Source: Mytilisepta virgata
Lineage: Eukaryota; Mollusca; Bivalvia; Mytilida; Mytilidae
Assembly (NCBI GenBank): GCA_028015205.1
Contig: CM051514.1
Coordinates: 43,602,150 to 43,666,149 of the forward strand
Length of the DNA stretch: 64,000 nt
Direction: 5' to 3'
Shown here: positions 1 to 11,335 of the stretch, piece after piece
How positions within the stretch are numbered: the stretch's first letter is position 1
How the letters are laid out: every line of letters starts with the position of its first letter
Notes under the pieces: model-generated
The model's database searches: none
Seen by the model: the letters and a program-made list of their open reading frames with translations, nothing else
Told to the model about the DNA's origin: nothing
Position numbers and translations under genes: made by a program

Positions 1-1100
1 ATATCAGGCTAAAGATACATATACAATCTTGTCATGCAACTTCTATAACAGATTTAATACAACAATACTGTTTATCACATATGCATGTTATCTGTCCCCG
101 GGGCAATAAAACATTATGCGAGGGCAATAACATGCTATCTGCCCTCTCGTAAACATCCTCTACGACGTCACTTCTGCCCAACTGTAAATAATCGTCGGAT
201 CATGTAGGAACATCAAGACGCTGATCAAAAGACAGGAAAATCTAATTCAGCAGTAAAATTATTTCTTCACGGTTAGTGGCAAATTATGTGATAAATAGAT
301 TAATACATGACCTTTTTCCAATTTCTCGGGGCCGATATCAAGGTCTCGGGCTGATAACCAGGGCAATATGAAAGAGGCCATGAATTAATCTGTAAGTAAT
401 ATGAATTATTCAGGGCCAACATATCGAAATTTAAATCAATAACTGGTCATATAAAATGTGAAGTTAAAATGCTAAAAGGATTAGATAACAAAAAAAAAAC
501 AAAAAAAAAACAAAAAATATTTACACTAAAACAAAGGGAGACTAGAAAATTTGCCCAAGAACAGTTTAGAATATTGAGAGGCCATAAACTTTAGACAAAG
601 ACTAAAGTTGTTTTTTTTTGCGATCTTTTCATTCTGTTATTTAACATTCAATCTTTTCTCGAAAACATTTTTTGTTCTATAGATTAGTACATCATTGAGA
701 TTTATTGTGGTATTATACAATATGTATGAAGAACATATTACACAATGAATCTCCATTTTAATATTATAAAATTGATTTTTTTTCCATTTCATCATTAAGT
801 TACATCAGAATGTATTATTGAATTATATATTCCCAAACAAGAAATGAAACCTTTCCAACAATAAAGCTTTCTCAGACAACTGTACAAAAGCAACAACAAC
901 TAAGATTGCCAAAATTCTGTAGAATAACGCACGACAAAAGTCGTCACTTCATATCTTTTGAAATAAATAAAAAACACAAGTAGTGTAATGATTACTATAT
1001 TGGCTGGTATTTGTCATGGCGTATAAATACAATAATAAAGTGCATTCAATTAAATGTCAATAAACTAAATCATTTCTATTTCAGTTCAATGTTCAATAAA
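1..1100. other. AT-rich intergenic DNA without a supported gene
   Basis: No coding region can be supported. The stretch has short A and T runs (for example near 490-515 and 610-620) and two nearby copies of a short GGGCAATAA-type motif around 105-130. It lies downstream of the 3' side of the minus-strand Ngaro-type element. I looked here for the split direct repeats expected at the 3' end of such an element and could not recognise them by eye. Confidence 0.5.
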
Positions 1101-1125
1101 TTGATCATCAGCAAAATTGATGACG

Positions 1126-1182
1126 GTAAACTATTGGGTGATCCAATAGAAGTAAACCGCTGGGTGATCCATAGCGGTAAAC
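1126..1182. repeat. Short tandem GTAAAC repeat with two hairpins beside the Ngaro-type element
   Basis: GTAAAC occurs three times at 25-26 base spacing (1126, 1152, 1177). Between the copies are two related hairpins sharing GGGTGATCC: CTATTGG/CCAATAG at 1131-1149, and CCGCT/AGCGG at 1157-1177. It lies just past the hydrolase stop, so it is probably part of the element's 3' non-coding region. Possible roles are packaging, priming or recombinase recognition; this is inference only. Confidence 0.6.
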
Positions 1183-1262
1183 GTGTCAAATCCGCCAATG
1201 AAAATACTGTGAAAACAAGTATTTTCAACTGCCAAACATTTGACAAAACAAAACATGACAAA

Positions 1263-1847
1263 TTACACAGCCAAAGGATAAATGTGATACCATGGGTTAT
1301 CAATAAATGTTTCCACAGCACCTTGTATGGTGTTAATAAACAAATCCAAACCAATGAAGGAAAGATGCACTCCATCGTTAGCAAATAAACCTTGGTGTTT
1401 GTCATCAAAATCCGGATATTTAATAATGTAGCAGTTTCGCTTCAATAAAAAGGATCTGATGGCACGATTTACTCTTTTTCTTGTACGTTCCATTTTATTG
1501 GATCTGCTAGAGTAACGCCAGGTTATTCTTGGTAAAATGCTTGACCAGATTATTGGAATTCCTGGTAAAATGTCAACTATTAAAGACAAAAATGTTTGTT
1601 TCATGTTATACAGTAACAGTCCCAAAGGAACATAACTGATGTCGTTTCCTCCACAGTGAATGATTACAGCACTGGGATAGCCATGTATAAACAGCATACC
1701 TTTCATAGTACTTAGAACATCGTGACACTTCATTCCATTCATATGGATCCATACAATTCTACATCCATATTTTTCTAAACATAAATTGGAACCAGTGGGT
1801 CTCTTTTGGGTATGGTCAGCTGCCCTCTTGATCAAAGAGCTACCCAA
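1263..1847 (-). CDS. SGNH/GDSL-type hydrolase domain of Ngaro-type element
   Basis: The 194-residue reading frame carries the conserved blocks of an SGNH hydrolase: a GSS block at the very start holding the presumed nucleophile serine, a GGND block near residue 67, and a DGVHLS block near residue 156 with the Asp and His of the triad. SGNH enzymes hydrolyse esters or acyl groups; what this one does in a retrotransposon is unknown. The frame stays open a few codons upstream of the listed start (including Trp-Ile-Leu before GSS), and no good ATG precedes the block, so translation probably depends on read-through, re-initiation or splicing from the recombinase frame. A pyrimidine-rich tract ending in CAG sits just upstream and could be a 3' splice site. 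It ends without obvious internal damage. Confidence 0.75.
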   Translation of the reverse strand: MGSSLIKRAADHTQKRPTGSNLCLEKYGCRIVWIHMNGMKCHDVLSTMKGMLFIHGYPSAVIIHCGGNDISYVPLGLLLYNMKQTFLSLIVDILPGIPIIWSSILPRITWRYSSRSNKMERTRKRVNRAIRSFLLKRNCYIIKYPDFDDKHQGLFANDGVHLSFIGLDLFINTIQGAVETFIDNPWYHIYPLAV

Positions 1848-1888
1848 AATCCATAAAGGTCTTAATTCTGAAAAATACTAATACTGAG

Positions 1889-2785
1889 TTAATGTCTAAT
1901 ATATCTTTGAAAAACATTTGACTGCCAACGGCCTTTCATTTTGATAAATTCGTCACTTTTTCCCTGTGATGCTAAAAATGTGGCTCCACCTATCCTGAAT
2001 GAATGTGTATTATATCTGGAAATGTCATACCCTGAGAATTTAAGAGCTGATTGCAGAACAGATAAAAATTGGTTTCTTGTAATATATTTACCATTCATAT
2101 GACAAAACAATGGACCATTTGACATAGGCCTTACTCTTAAATAATCTGATACAGCTTTGACAGGGCATAGCGGCAAAGTGTTTGATTCTATTTGAGTGAT
2201 TGCACTTTTACCTAACTGATCAGTTTTGGAAAATTTGATGCAAATATACATATAATTATTTACAAATGAAATATCACTTTTCTGAATAATCTGTAAAGCA
2301 CTTTGTTCATTTGAAGCCGTGATTTCACTTATACGTAATAGAGCTCCAAAGGCAAGTGAAAATGCTGCAACAAATAAAGATGCTTCATACATAGAATTAC
2401 AAACCCGAGCGAGAGCAAGAGGAAATATTAACATCATATCCACTGTTATAGGAAGTCTTACGTCGGGCCTGTAATGAACTTTTGACATACCTTTTAGCAT
2501 TTTGTGAATAAGGAAGCATTTTGTAGTATCCGGTTGGTTATTTAATTTTAGAACAAGACTAATGGCAGACATATATGCCTTTGCAGTTGAAGGAGAATAA
2601 AATTTTGATGCCAAAAAAGCTAAAAAATTAACCAAATGATCTGGCGGAGGCGGCCATATTATGGCTAAGCAATACTGCCGCCTGAAATTTTGAAATGTAC
2701 TGACTGCATTTTCATATGTATTCCAAGTATTCTTAGAATTTGACGCCTCAATTAACATAATGGCTTCGTGCACAAAAGGCTCCAA
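1889..2785 (-). CDS. Tyrosine recombinase (Ngaro/DIRS type)
   Basis: The frame is open for 298 residues. The catalytic set of the tyrosine recombinase/phage-integrase family is visible: Arg in LLRISEI near residue 150, His261 and Arg264 in HSFRIGG, Trp287 in KGRW, and the nucleophile Tyr295 in FQRYIRH, three residues from the end. The first ~110 residues form the helical core-binding part. In this retroelement class the enzyme integrates a circular cDNA by strand exchange instead of by DDE chemistry, so no ordinary target duplication is expected. The frame overlaps the end of the RT/RNase H frame by about 34 bases in a different phase and is followed about 40 bases later by the hydrolase frame. 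No stop or frameshift is seen, so this is the best preserved part of the element. Confidence 0.88.
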   Translation of the reverse strand: MEPFVHEAIMLIEASNSKNTWNTYENAVSTFQNFRRQYCLAIIWPPPPDHLVNFLAFLASKFYSPSTAKAYMSAISLVLKLNNQPDTTKCFLIHKMLKGMSKVHYRPDVRLPITVDMMLIFPLALARVCNSMYEASLFVAAFSLAFGALLRISEITASNEQSALQIIQKSDISFVNNYMYICIKFSKTDQLGKSAITQIESNTLPLCPVKAVSDYLRVRPMSNGPLFCHMNGKYITRNQFLSVLQSALKFSGYDISRYNTHSFRIGGATFLASQGKSDEFIKMKGRWQSNVFQRYIRH

Positions 2786-4323
2786 AATTGCACAGGAATT
2801 GTTGTGGGGTACGTCTGTGCAGCAGGTGCTAATTGTCTGAAGTACTCTACCTGTCCACGAGAAATAGAGTCAGCAATTTTATTCTTGAACGAAGGTACAT
2901 GTTTACGTTTTAAATGGAAATTAAATGTAAGAGTCCAATAAACAATATGGCGTAATAACGACATAACTCTATGAGATTTTGATGACTTGTTATTAATAAT
3001 GCTAACTACTGCACTATTATCAGAAAAAATCAAAATTCTTTTGTTTTTAAACTCATAGCCCCATAAATATATTGCTAAAGCAATTGGAACCAACTCTAGA
3101 TAAGTGATATCTTTCAAAATTTCAGTATTTGCCCAATCTGATGGCCATTGCAACATTGCCCATTTGCCAGAATAATAAACACCACAACCTTTTGTTGCAC
3201 CACCAGCACTATCAGTATATAGCTGAAGGTCATCACTTGAACACCAATCCTTATCCAAAATGAATGAAATTCCATTAAAAGTACTAAGAAATTCACGCCA
3301 AACTAGCAGATCACTTTTAATCCAATTTGTAACTCTAACATAATGATGTGGCTTTCGAACATTACTCATAAGAGCATACAGACTTCTAATAAAAGCTCTA
3401 CCGGCAGGTATTGCCCTGGTACAAAATGCAAAAGAACCAGCCAAAGACTGCACGATTCGTAATTGTACTCTCTTTTTGTTGATAACAATTTCAATTTTTT
3501 CTTGCAATTCAATAATTTTGTCTTTAGGAATCTTAATCAACATGTTAACAGTATCAATTGTAAGACCAAGATATTCAATAGTAGTTGAAGGGCCTTCAGT
3601 TTTCTCATGTGCCACGGGTACATTTATGTAATTGCATACATCAACAAAACAGTTCATTAACTTTTGACATTCATCAGTTTCAGCTTTCCCAACAAAAAAG
3701 AAATCATCCAAGTAATGATCAATGTTATCTGATTTTGATTTCGATTTAACAGCCCATTCAATAAATGTTGAAAAAGTTTCAAAATAAGAACATGACTCAG
3801 AACACCCCATTGGTAGCATTTTATCAATATAAAAACATCCGTTTAACTTAAAACCTAACAAATCAAAACATCCTGGATAGATTGGGAGCAATCGAAAGGC
3901 AGATTTTATATCATGCTTTCCATATAAAGCATCCCGGCCTACTTTCTAAATCAAAGATATTGCATGATCGAATGGAGAATACTGCACAGAGGAATAAATC
4001 GGGTCAATATATGAGTTAACACTGTTGCCAGGAGGAAATGAGAGATGTGTAATCAATCTGAAACCCCCCGTCTTTTTTGGCACAAGACCTATTGGACTGC
4101 AGCGTAAATTCGAAATTGGTCTTCTTTCATATGGCCCTGAAATTCTACCAAGATTAATTTCACTCTGAATTTTTTCTCGAGTTTTAATTGGATGTTGATG
4201 GACAGATCTTAGATTCTGACAGTCAACAGGAGTGCGAGGACCAAAATAATGTATTGGAAATCCGTATTTGAAACCTTCATAAATAATTTTTGAAGCAGAC
4301 TTGTTGGGATATTCTATCAACAA
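2752..4323 (-). pseudogene. Reverse transcriptase-RNase H of Ngaro-type element, interrupted by one TAG
   Basis: RT fingers are seen first (GPRTP, then CSPIGLVPKKTGGFRLI near the end of the first 125 codons). After an in-frame TAG at 3946-3948 the same phase stays open through KSAFRLLPI into the palm, with the catalytic YLDD at residues 60-63 of the downstream 379-residue piece. RNase H follows with acidic residues in LYTDSAGG (Asp226), YLELVPI (Glu265) and FSDNSAVV (Asp290). The protein would copy element RNA into cDNA and remove the RNA strand. The single stop is the only break inside the RT. At the 5' side the phase changes relative to conserved-looking upstream codons, so a small indel near 4320-4330 is likely. 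The listed start is the first codon of an open stretch, not a proven initiator. Confidence 0.83.
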
Positions 4324-4359
4324 CTGACTTTAATTTATTGACATCAACGGGTGATTTTC

Positions 4360-5524
4360 CTAACGACCAGATGCATTCTTTTGTAGATGCTGAAAACAAA
4401 TATACAATAAATATCGATGAGCCCTATTTTGATGCTGATTCTTTGCTGTATAATGACCTTGATTTGGTATTTGAAGTAACCCTTGCTTTGCATTAAACTG
4501 AGAAGTGTTTTGTTGGGTGGGTTGACCATACCCAGGATTTTGACGAATCTGTGGATTAACCTGGTTTCCGTTCATATTATTGCAGTGAAGACGTGAGTGT
4601 TTCATTTGGCATTTCATGCAAATGTGTTTATAATTACATACTGATTTGAAACAACGACCCTTGTAATTATAATCATAACAGTAAAACTTGGATTTTTGAT
4701 TTTCAGGCTTTACAGCAGCAGAATTCGATAAAATAAATCTAAGCCATAGGTCACCATCAATTGTTGACCATGACCTTGATGGATTTCTAGAAACTCTTAA
4801 TCTAAACTGTTGATCATAAAGAAGCCAGTTTGAATAAGGTTTTTCATGAGCAACATATCTTATCACTGACATATACTTCAATAGCTCAGGGGCCTTATAA
4901 GGATGATTTTCAATGATGACCTGAGCATAATTTGTGAAGGCATCAGTCCATAAATCATAAATCAAGAGTGTCTATAATTTTTATTTTCTTTTGTCTTTGT
5001 TGTACAACAAGCTTCCCATTAACTACCTCCAAATGGCATGGCTGATCATCAACATTACTTGTAAAATTTTGTGTTAAAAATTGTGATAAGTCAACGTACT
5101 CAAAATTCCAAACGTTTTCCTTTGTTTGCTTAGAAATAAAGATATCAAGTTCATTAGAAAAACTTGGTATTAATAATGGATCAGTATGACACGAGGTTTG
5201 TTCAATATTTAAATTTATATTACCGGGTTGAGCATTTTGAATTTCACTGACAGAATGAGCTGCAACTGGAGGAGGTACAGGGAGCTGTATTGGTGCGGGT
5301 TGTTCGTGGTCAGGTGCAGGGGCTGGTTCAGGATTCATGTGATGTGGTGGTTCTTGTCTGTCATTAGGTACTGCTTGTCTTTGTGGAACTGGTTCTTGTC
5401 GTTGTTGAACTTGTCTTTGCTGAACTGGTTGTCTATTGGGAACTGCTTGCCGTCTGTTCCTTAAACCATAAGGTTCACGCCCTCGACCTTGAGGTTGAAC
5501 CCTTCTACCACGTCCTCTCGGCAT
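4360..5524 (-). pseudogene. Gag-like protein of Ngaro-type element, split by a 7-bp duplication
   Basis: The N-terminal half (189 codons from ATG 5524) starts with an Arg/Gly-rich stretch followed by Gln/Arg/Pro repeats (QQRQ, PVPQRQ), a low-complexity RNA-binding type of tail. The second half (4965-4360) has the helical Gag core and then a Cys/His cluster (CYDYNYKGRCFKSVC, then HICMKC, then H and C) like the zinc knuckles of DIRS/Ngaro Gag proteins. Gag packages element RNA. At about 4957-4970 the heptamer GATTTAT occurs twice in tandem; it ends the first frame and moves the second half into another phase. Counting a single heptamer leaves one uninterrupted frame, so the split is probably a recent lesion rather than two natural genes. 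Confidence 0.75.
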
Positions 5525-6490
5525 GTTAATTGACTAAGTAATAGTTTAAGGATGAAATTAAATTTGTGCATCATTTATAATCACACATATAATTGAAATT
5601 GTAGTAATTTAGGAACATCAGACAGGACTAAATAATTTAATAAGTAAAACAATGTTATATTCTGCATACACTTTGAAAAAGGTTATGACTGAAACTTACT
5701 GTAGTAACTGACAACAATGAACTATACGAACACACCCCTTAATTGATTTAATACTGCAAGCAAACAATTTAACTTGCATGGCGATATTTAGATAACCCCG
5801 ATAGCATTTGTCCTCACTGATCTTGAATTTACAAACCACGTATTAATAACAATTCAAAATACAATTACAAATGATGACAATTTAATTAAAGGTAGATTTA
5901 ACACTTCAGATTCTTGGACTATCAATTAAAACTTGAACGGATAAAATAATTCAGTATTTGGACAAAAATAAAGTTCAAAGTTATGTAGTTTATAATGATA
6001 ATTACTTTCGGTAAGCAAAAATTGAAAATACTATTAGTTATCAATTACGAATTACTAGTGCATTTTAATTCAAAAAACAGTGTTGTAATAGTACATATTT
6101 AAGCGTAAGTAATACTTTAAAACAATTTTAGAAAACTACTTATCTTGTTCAATGCACAAAACGATCCAAAATCCAAATTTAAATGTCCACCACAGTAAGG
6201 TCACTATCGAATTAGAGGACGTTCAATCCGGTGCACTCGTTTAAATACCAAGAAAGGACGCTTATGACAATCAAGCGGTTCAATCAAGCAATAAAAATGT
6301 CGCTTATAACAATTGAAATACATTAAAACATATTTGAAAGAACGTTCATATAAATTAAATAAATGAATTTAATTTTGCAATTAAATTGTATTATATACTA
6401 CATGGTAGTATTGGAAATTAAACTAAAAATCATCAAAATCTTGCAATATTCAGAGTTATATGTGTACAGAAGTTATAACATATATCCATG
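5525..6490. other. Probable 5' leader of the Ngaro-type element and flank
   Basis: There is no gene. On the minus strand this lies upstream of the gag start, so at least part should be leader and promoter of the element. A TATTTAA-like box is present on the minus strand near 6240. No copy of this sequence was recognised on the 3' side, so the terminal repeats remain unassigned. Confidence 0.35.
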
Positions 6491-6499
6491 ATGATAACA

Positions 6500-6730
6500 T
6501 ATATCAAATTTATGATCCTGCCTAATTTTTTGTCGAAATTTTAGTCCTGGATTTCTTTTTTCTCCCGCTATTGCAGCCTAAATTTTTATTTTCATTTAAC
6601 CCAAAAATTTCCTGATTGACACAGGACCTGCATTTTTATTTCACTCCTAAGGTAATCCTTGATTTTGTCAAAGTCCTGGAACCCCCCCCCCCCCCCCCAT
6701 AAAAATCGAATGGTTGCCCCCTTATGGACT
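6500..6730 (+). repeat. Dispersed repeat E (with poly-C tract)
   Basis: The stretch from the GATCCTGCCTAATTTTTTGTCG block to the poly-C run near 6680-6697 matches, in reverse orientation, 44530-44735. Shared blocks in order are GATCCTGCC, TCGAAATTTT, AGTCCT/GGTCCT, TTTTTATTTTCATTTAA and CCCCATAAAAATC followed by AATGGTTG. The poly-C run replaces a short C5 in the other copy, so it is an internal expansion. No coding capacity is seen. Confidence 0.65.
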
Positions 6731-7319
6731 TTCTTCACTGCATTTCTTGCCGCTTTGGTGTTGTTTAAATTCTTTTTGCATATTCTTTGTAAGGGAGCAT
6801 CTTTGTTGCGCCCCGCAGCTATAATGTAGACATAAACATTATTTAAGCAGTGGAACAATGCGTTACTGAAAATCTGCTTGTGATTGGCACTTCTTCCACC
6901 TCTGCCTTTGTCTAATAGACCCTTACGTCAATCTGAATTTATCATGATAACAATAATTTTATACAGAAATTCAGATTCAAGAAATATGTTCTGATTGCAA
7001 AAACAGTAAAATATCTTGGCAAATATGTTTTTAATTGTAAAGATAACTTTATTTATATTTCATGTTTTACATAACAATTAATTGATTTCTTGACAAGCTA
7101 ACCATTTGTTCAGCCTACATAAAAATCATGGTTTTATTGGTATTTTGATGTCAAGGTGATTCTTTTGTATTAAATAAAATAGATCAGTAGAACAAGGAAA
7201 TCTGCCAATATTAACGTATATTATAAAAAGTTGTAAAATTTCCAAATTTTGATTGTTTACTACTAAAGATCACTAACGTAAACATACATAGAAATATTCA
7301 TTTGTCAAAGTCATATTTG

Positions 7320-7920
7320 CATACGTTTCGATGATGGACGGTTTGGTTAGTTCAAGCTGTTGTCGAATTCGGAAAGGCAAACGATTGAAGACGAGACCAT
7401 TCTATGGAAAAAGAACAATTAGTTTACCGCTATTTTTTCTGTTCCCCGAATTGAAATATAGCGCAAATACCCAAAAACCTAATAAAAGACAAAATACATG
7501 TATGTAAAAATGTCTGCAGAGGCAACTTTCAAATCTATATTCGTAGGCCAATCAATGACAATATTTTCAAGAACGCGCCGTCAGTAGTTATTATATTTTA
7601 CTACGACTGTCATTTTCTTGCATAAAGGCTCAAGGCGGCGGGGCTTCAGCAGTGATTTATAAGATTTCAACAACAATAAAAGCGGTGCTAGCATGCTTTT
7701 GTTTTATTATATTTAAATATTGTATGGGTTAATCATATTCATCCAACGATCAGTTCTTATTCCTGGATGTCTTATCAAAAGTCCCCAAGACAACAAAAAT
7801 GTGGTACGCAGAAAAAATCGAACATACGGTAGAAATATATTGAAAACTGAAACGATCAAAACGTAAAGCTAAAAAAAAAAACAATCAAGGTTGTTTTCAT
7901 AATAAATTACACTTTTATGA
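7320..7920. other. Non-coding stretch without recognised features
   Basis: No open frame, repeat copy or RNA gene could be supported. Base composition resembles the surroundings. Confidence 0.4.
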
Positions 7921-7929
7921 CGAACGTCG

Positions 7930-8175
7930 TTAACGGGGCATGGTATTTTGACCCCTCCGGAGCACATGATGTCACTCCCAGGTTTTTAGTTGGAGTTCAC
8001 ATTACAAGTGATTTAGTTTCTGTGCTGTCTTTTTGTAATTTTTTTTAATTTATTTTATGTTCTTCTTTAATTCTTCCGTTATATGTATCATTGTGGCTTT
8101 TGTTTGTTGTGTGTCATTCTTGTGGCATTGTCTTTTCCATGGATTGCGAATTTACGGACTTTGTCCACTGTAATC
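7930..8175 (+). repeat. Dispersed repeat C, plus-strand copy
   Basis: The segment contains TCCGGAGCACATGATG, then GTGTCATTCTTGTGGCATTGTC and GAATTTACGGACTTTG blocks. The same blocks recur at 59038-59205 (plus) and, reversed, at 32045-32300 and 46795-46990. It is a short interspersed family with no coding potential, and I cannot assign it to a named family. Confidence 0.65.
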
Positions 8176-8199
8176 TTTTGCTGATATTTATAACAGAAA

Positions 8200-9360
8200 C
8201 TTTAAATACCATTTTCACGTTCACGGTTTGAACTGAAATATTTAGAAAAACAAAAATTCTCGTTAGAATTTATATGAGGATGTTTTCTAAACATAACGAA
8301 AAGGTATCAACTACTTTGATGCTGAAAACACTTGGATGTATATATTTGATGATGTTTGACACTCTTACGCCTGGAATTAACAACATTATGTATAAATATT
8401 ACATAATCACGTTATAACAGTTAAGCAATTAAGTCATAGAAAAATTCAAGTGGTGTTTTGACAGACAAAATTAAGAAGGCAAAGATTATAAAGATTGCGG
8501 TATGTGCATCATAAGTACATGCTGTAAACACATAATAAGGGTATAATAGACTTATTCAAAGTTTCATGTACGATGAAAAAGGAAGTATTTGTAGCTTCAA
8601 AAATCTTGGAAACCACCCTTTATCGGAAGGTTTACTAAATAACATCATAACATGTAGGTACACCAGAGTGTCAGGATAGATAAGGGGAGGTTTGGGTACC
8701 CATAAAACCGGTTTATCCCCACCACTGTTCAGATTAAACTCTTGACCAAGACTTTGGAAAGCCAAAGAAAGATAAAAACTTAGTGAAAACAGAATGTATC
8801 AAACCAAAATCAAGTTAACATGAATTTTGTCTGACGAGCTTGAAATCACACTTTTAACAGACTTCCTTATTTCATCAATTGACACTCTTCAGTCTACTGA
8901 GGGGATGATAACCATTCTCGGAGTGGCGATATGACTTTAGTGTAGTTTAATAAATTTGGACACTAAAGTTAATTTGTGCAGTGTGCGGTTCTAGATTAAA
9001 GTTGTTCGTGTTGTATTTTTTTTACGTAACGTCTGATATAAAAGTATTGTATAATAAGGCAAACTGGGAATCAAGCAAAAGCAAATTCGGAATTATATAT
9101 TTGATCTGAAAAATAAAAATATATATAAGTATTACTTATTTTTACTTAATTAATTATCCTGTAAGTTTATTAAAACATGATTAAAATCTATTTAATTTTC
9201 ATGAACATAGATTGCATATTAATAGGTTTTGATAAAGAACATAACTGTTGTACTCCAAAAGTATTTTACTTCTAAAAAACAAAAACAAGCATTCTGAGAG
9301 TATTGCAAATCAGTACAATGCCCCCTAATGGCTAGAGCTTTGATAAAACACATTAAATGC
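8200..9360. other. Gene-free AT-rich DNA
   Basis: Only short chance open frames are present. There are AT-rich runs near 9100-9190. Nothing supports a gene, RNA gene or mobile element. Confidence 0.4.
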
Positions 9361-9364
9361 TTAT

Positions 9365-9665
9365 TTTGGCAATAATTTCTATTCCCAAGGGCAATTACTC
9401 TCACAATAATTATCCGAGCAGTCAGAAACTTGGTGTGAAACTCATCATTATAAGCTCACCTACCAAAAGATAAGATCAGTTGGTAACAGGGGTGTCAACA
9501 AAAGTCCGGAAACTAATATTTTGAAAATAATTTCTATTTCCAAGGGCAATAACTCTCACAACAGCTATCCGATCGACGTGAAACTCAAACCTGATCTACA
9601 GCTCATCATTATAAGTTCGAATACAAAAATAAGATCAGTTCGTTAAACAATTTTTGAAAAATGGT
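9365..9665 (+). repeat. Diverged tandem repeat, ~165-bp unit, under two copies
   Basis: The block AATAATTTCTAT-CCAAGGGCAAT-ACTCTCACAA recurs 165 bases apart (9371 and 9536). Both are followed by a CCGA block, a GTGAAACTCA block, CTCATCATTATAAG and AAGATCAGTT. Divergence of roughly 15-20% by eye suggests an old duplication or two units of a dispersed repeat. Confidence 0.7.
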
Positions 9666-9899
9666 CCCCTTCGCCGTTAGGACTAATAAGTGCCTTGTGC
9701 ATTTTCTCAAATCTCAAATAATACAAGACACGTTTAACACACATGCTGTATGTAGTTTTAGTACTTATATTTACTTACATTAATCTGTCTTGTCAAAGGA
9801 ACAAGAAGAATAAAATACGAATGTATATATTTCGTCACATGCCTAGCTGATGAGTTATTTGATTGGGGAATGCCATGATAATTTGTTATACATTTCAGA

Positions 9900-10700
9900 A
9901 CGAAGGTAGAATATTGTTATTTGTTTTTAAATGTGATATTATTATGAGTGTGATAATAACACACCGGAAAGTCTGCCAAATTTATTAGCTTTTAGCTATT
10001 ATTATTATATTGCGAGCTTACATTCACAAATATAGCGTTAATTTAATTGCAAATAAATTGCCTTGAATATTGCATCATCATCAACTTGCTATTTCTTTGC
10101 GGTTCCATGACGTAAAAAGAGTTTGCTTAATTTGCCAAAAATGTTTATTACGATGTGCTTTAAATCACATGATATAACAGTTATTTATATATCAGAGATA
10201 TGGTCTAATGCTAATAGACAAATCAAAAGAATAATATATACGTAATAAGAAGAATTATTGCACAATTAGGTAATAAAAAAGTGTTACGTTGACAAAGAGG
10301 TACTTGTACAGACACAACAGAAAGTAGAGCAAAAATAAAATTTATAAGTAAAATGTCTTACATATACAATAAATATATATAAACAATGCACAACATACTA
10401 ATACAAAAGTGATCTGTACTTATAAAACGTCCTTTGTTGTTGGAAACGCCCCTGTTTTTGATGTCTATATAATCATGATTATATCTTTTATTCACATAAG
10501 AACCATTACCTTTAAGTATATAATACCACCGGGGCAAAACATGTGTTTACGGTAAGACATATTTGCAGATTCTTATGAGGTCAAATTATCAGACATATCA
10601 GAACCCATTTCTAACAAAACTTGTGACTTCCAAACTGATTTTCACCCCGAGAAAATGTTAGTTCTGCCTCTTGCCTGCAACACCATTATACATGTATATT
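9900..10700. other. Non-coding, with one dispersed block near 10240-10350
   Basis: The block near 10250-10290 (ATTGCACAATTAGGTAATAAAAA) has a counterpart at 12943-12975, including following AAAGWGGTACTT-like bases, so a short dispersed repeat is present twice. Nothing else was recognised. Confidence 0.4.
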
Positions 10701-10973
10701 ATCAGCTCAGTTCAAAGTATTTCCATCCATTTGGAATTACTTCTTTGATCATTTTGGCCAATAAAGACTCGTTGGGTAGGGACATACACCTCAGAAAAGG
10801 TTTTACTGCGGAAAGTTTTAAGTCCAGGTAGCCCAACCTTCTGCTTAGTTTTATTTCTACAGTCCTACTACACCAGATGATAATTGTGTATATATGCATC
10901 CAGCGCAACAAAAGGGACGTCTCCTCAAAGTTTACATCTACAAATGAGAGACGTTCACACAGCCGACGCCTTT

Positions 10974-11335
10974 GAAAATAACAATCTAAAGATACTAATA
11001 TGAGATATAGTAAATTTATACTATACTGTAAACGACGCATTTCAAGGAGTCACCTCTCATCAGCAGCATAAAAACCGAAATATTTGGAAGACCAAAAACC
11101 AAACTTATTTTAAACAAGAAGTACTCATAACCAAAAAACCGAAATAGGAAGCCACATTTCAGCTAAGGAGATCTACCATGTGCAATACAAGGAATGAACT
11201 CTTAGTATTTCTCTTATTTTTGAATTTTGCTAAATACTGGTAATTTCTGTAACAAATCAATGAATAATCATGTCAGACAAGTCTGACGACTGGGTTGTCG
11301 AATACCCTCGGGGACCTAGGGTCCACTATGCACAT
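10974..11335 (+). repeat. Dispersed repeat A, plus-strand copy
   Basis: The sequence from AAAATAACAATCTAAAGATAC through the CCCTCGGGGACCTAGGGTCCAC block matches the reverse complement of 23425-23782 over its whole length, and the first 200 bases also match 37371-37572. Internal blocks include TTTCAAGGAGTCACCTCTC, ATTTGGAAGACCAA and CAGCTAAGGAGATCTACC. There is no coding potential. The 3' part (CCTCGGGGACCTAGGGTCC) also abuts the PLE RT sequence near 23430, so the family may be a non-coding part or target partner of that element. Confidence 0.8.

Larger units (their letters stand above)
1263..5524 (-). mobile_element. Ngaro-type tyrosine-recombinase retrotransposon (damaged)
   Basis: On the minus strand the order is gag (5524-4360), reverse transcriptase plus RNase H (about 4323-2752), tyrosine recombinase (2785-1889) and SGNH hydrolase (1847-1263). 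A tyrosine recombinase in place of a DDE integrase defines the DIRS-like order. The lack of a recognisable adenine-methyltransferase domain, together with a hydrolase after the recombinase, points to the Ngaro branch rather than DIRS1. Damage seen is a 7-bp tandem duplication in gag, a frame change between gag and RT, and one TAG in the RT. The coordinates cover the coding part only; the non-coding ends and the split direct repeats typical of the group were not found. The 5' leader may reach to about 6.3 kb. Confidence 0.88.

Noticed and set aside
1011..1408. Overlapping frames on both strands near the Ngaro 3' side
   Set aside because: They cross the hairpin region and the hydrolase end, have no motif, and overlap each other.
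10702..11040. 112-codon minus-strand frame
   Set aside because: It runs into repeat A, which is non-coding in its other copies, and has no recognised motif.
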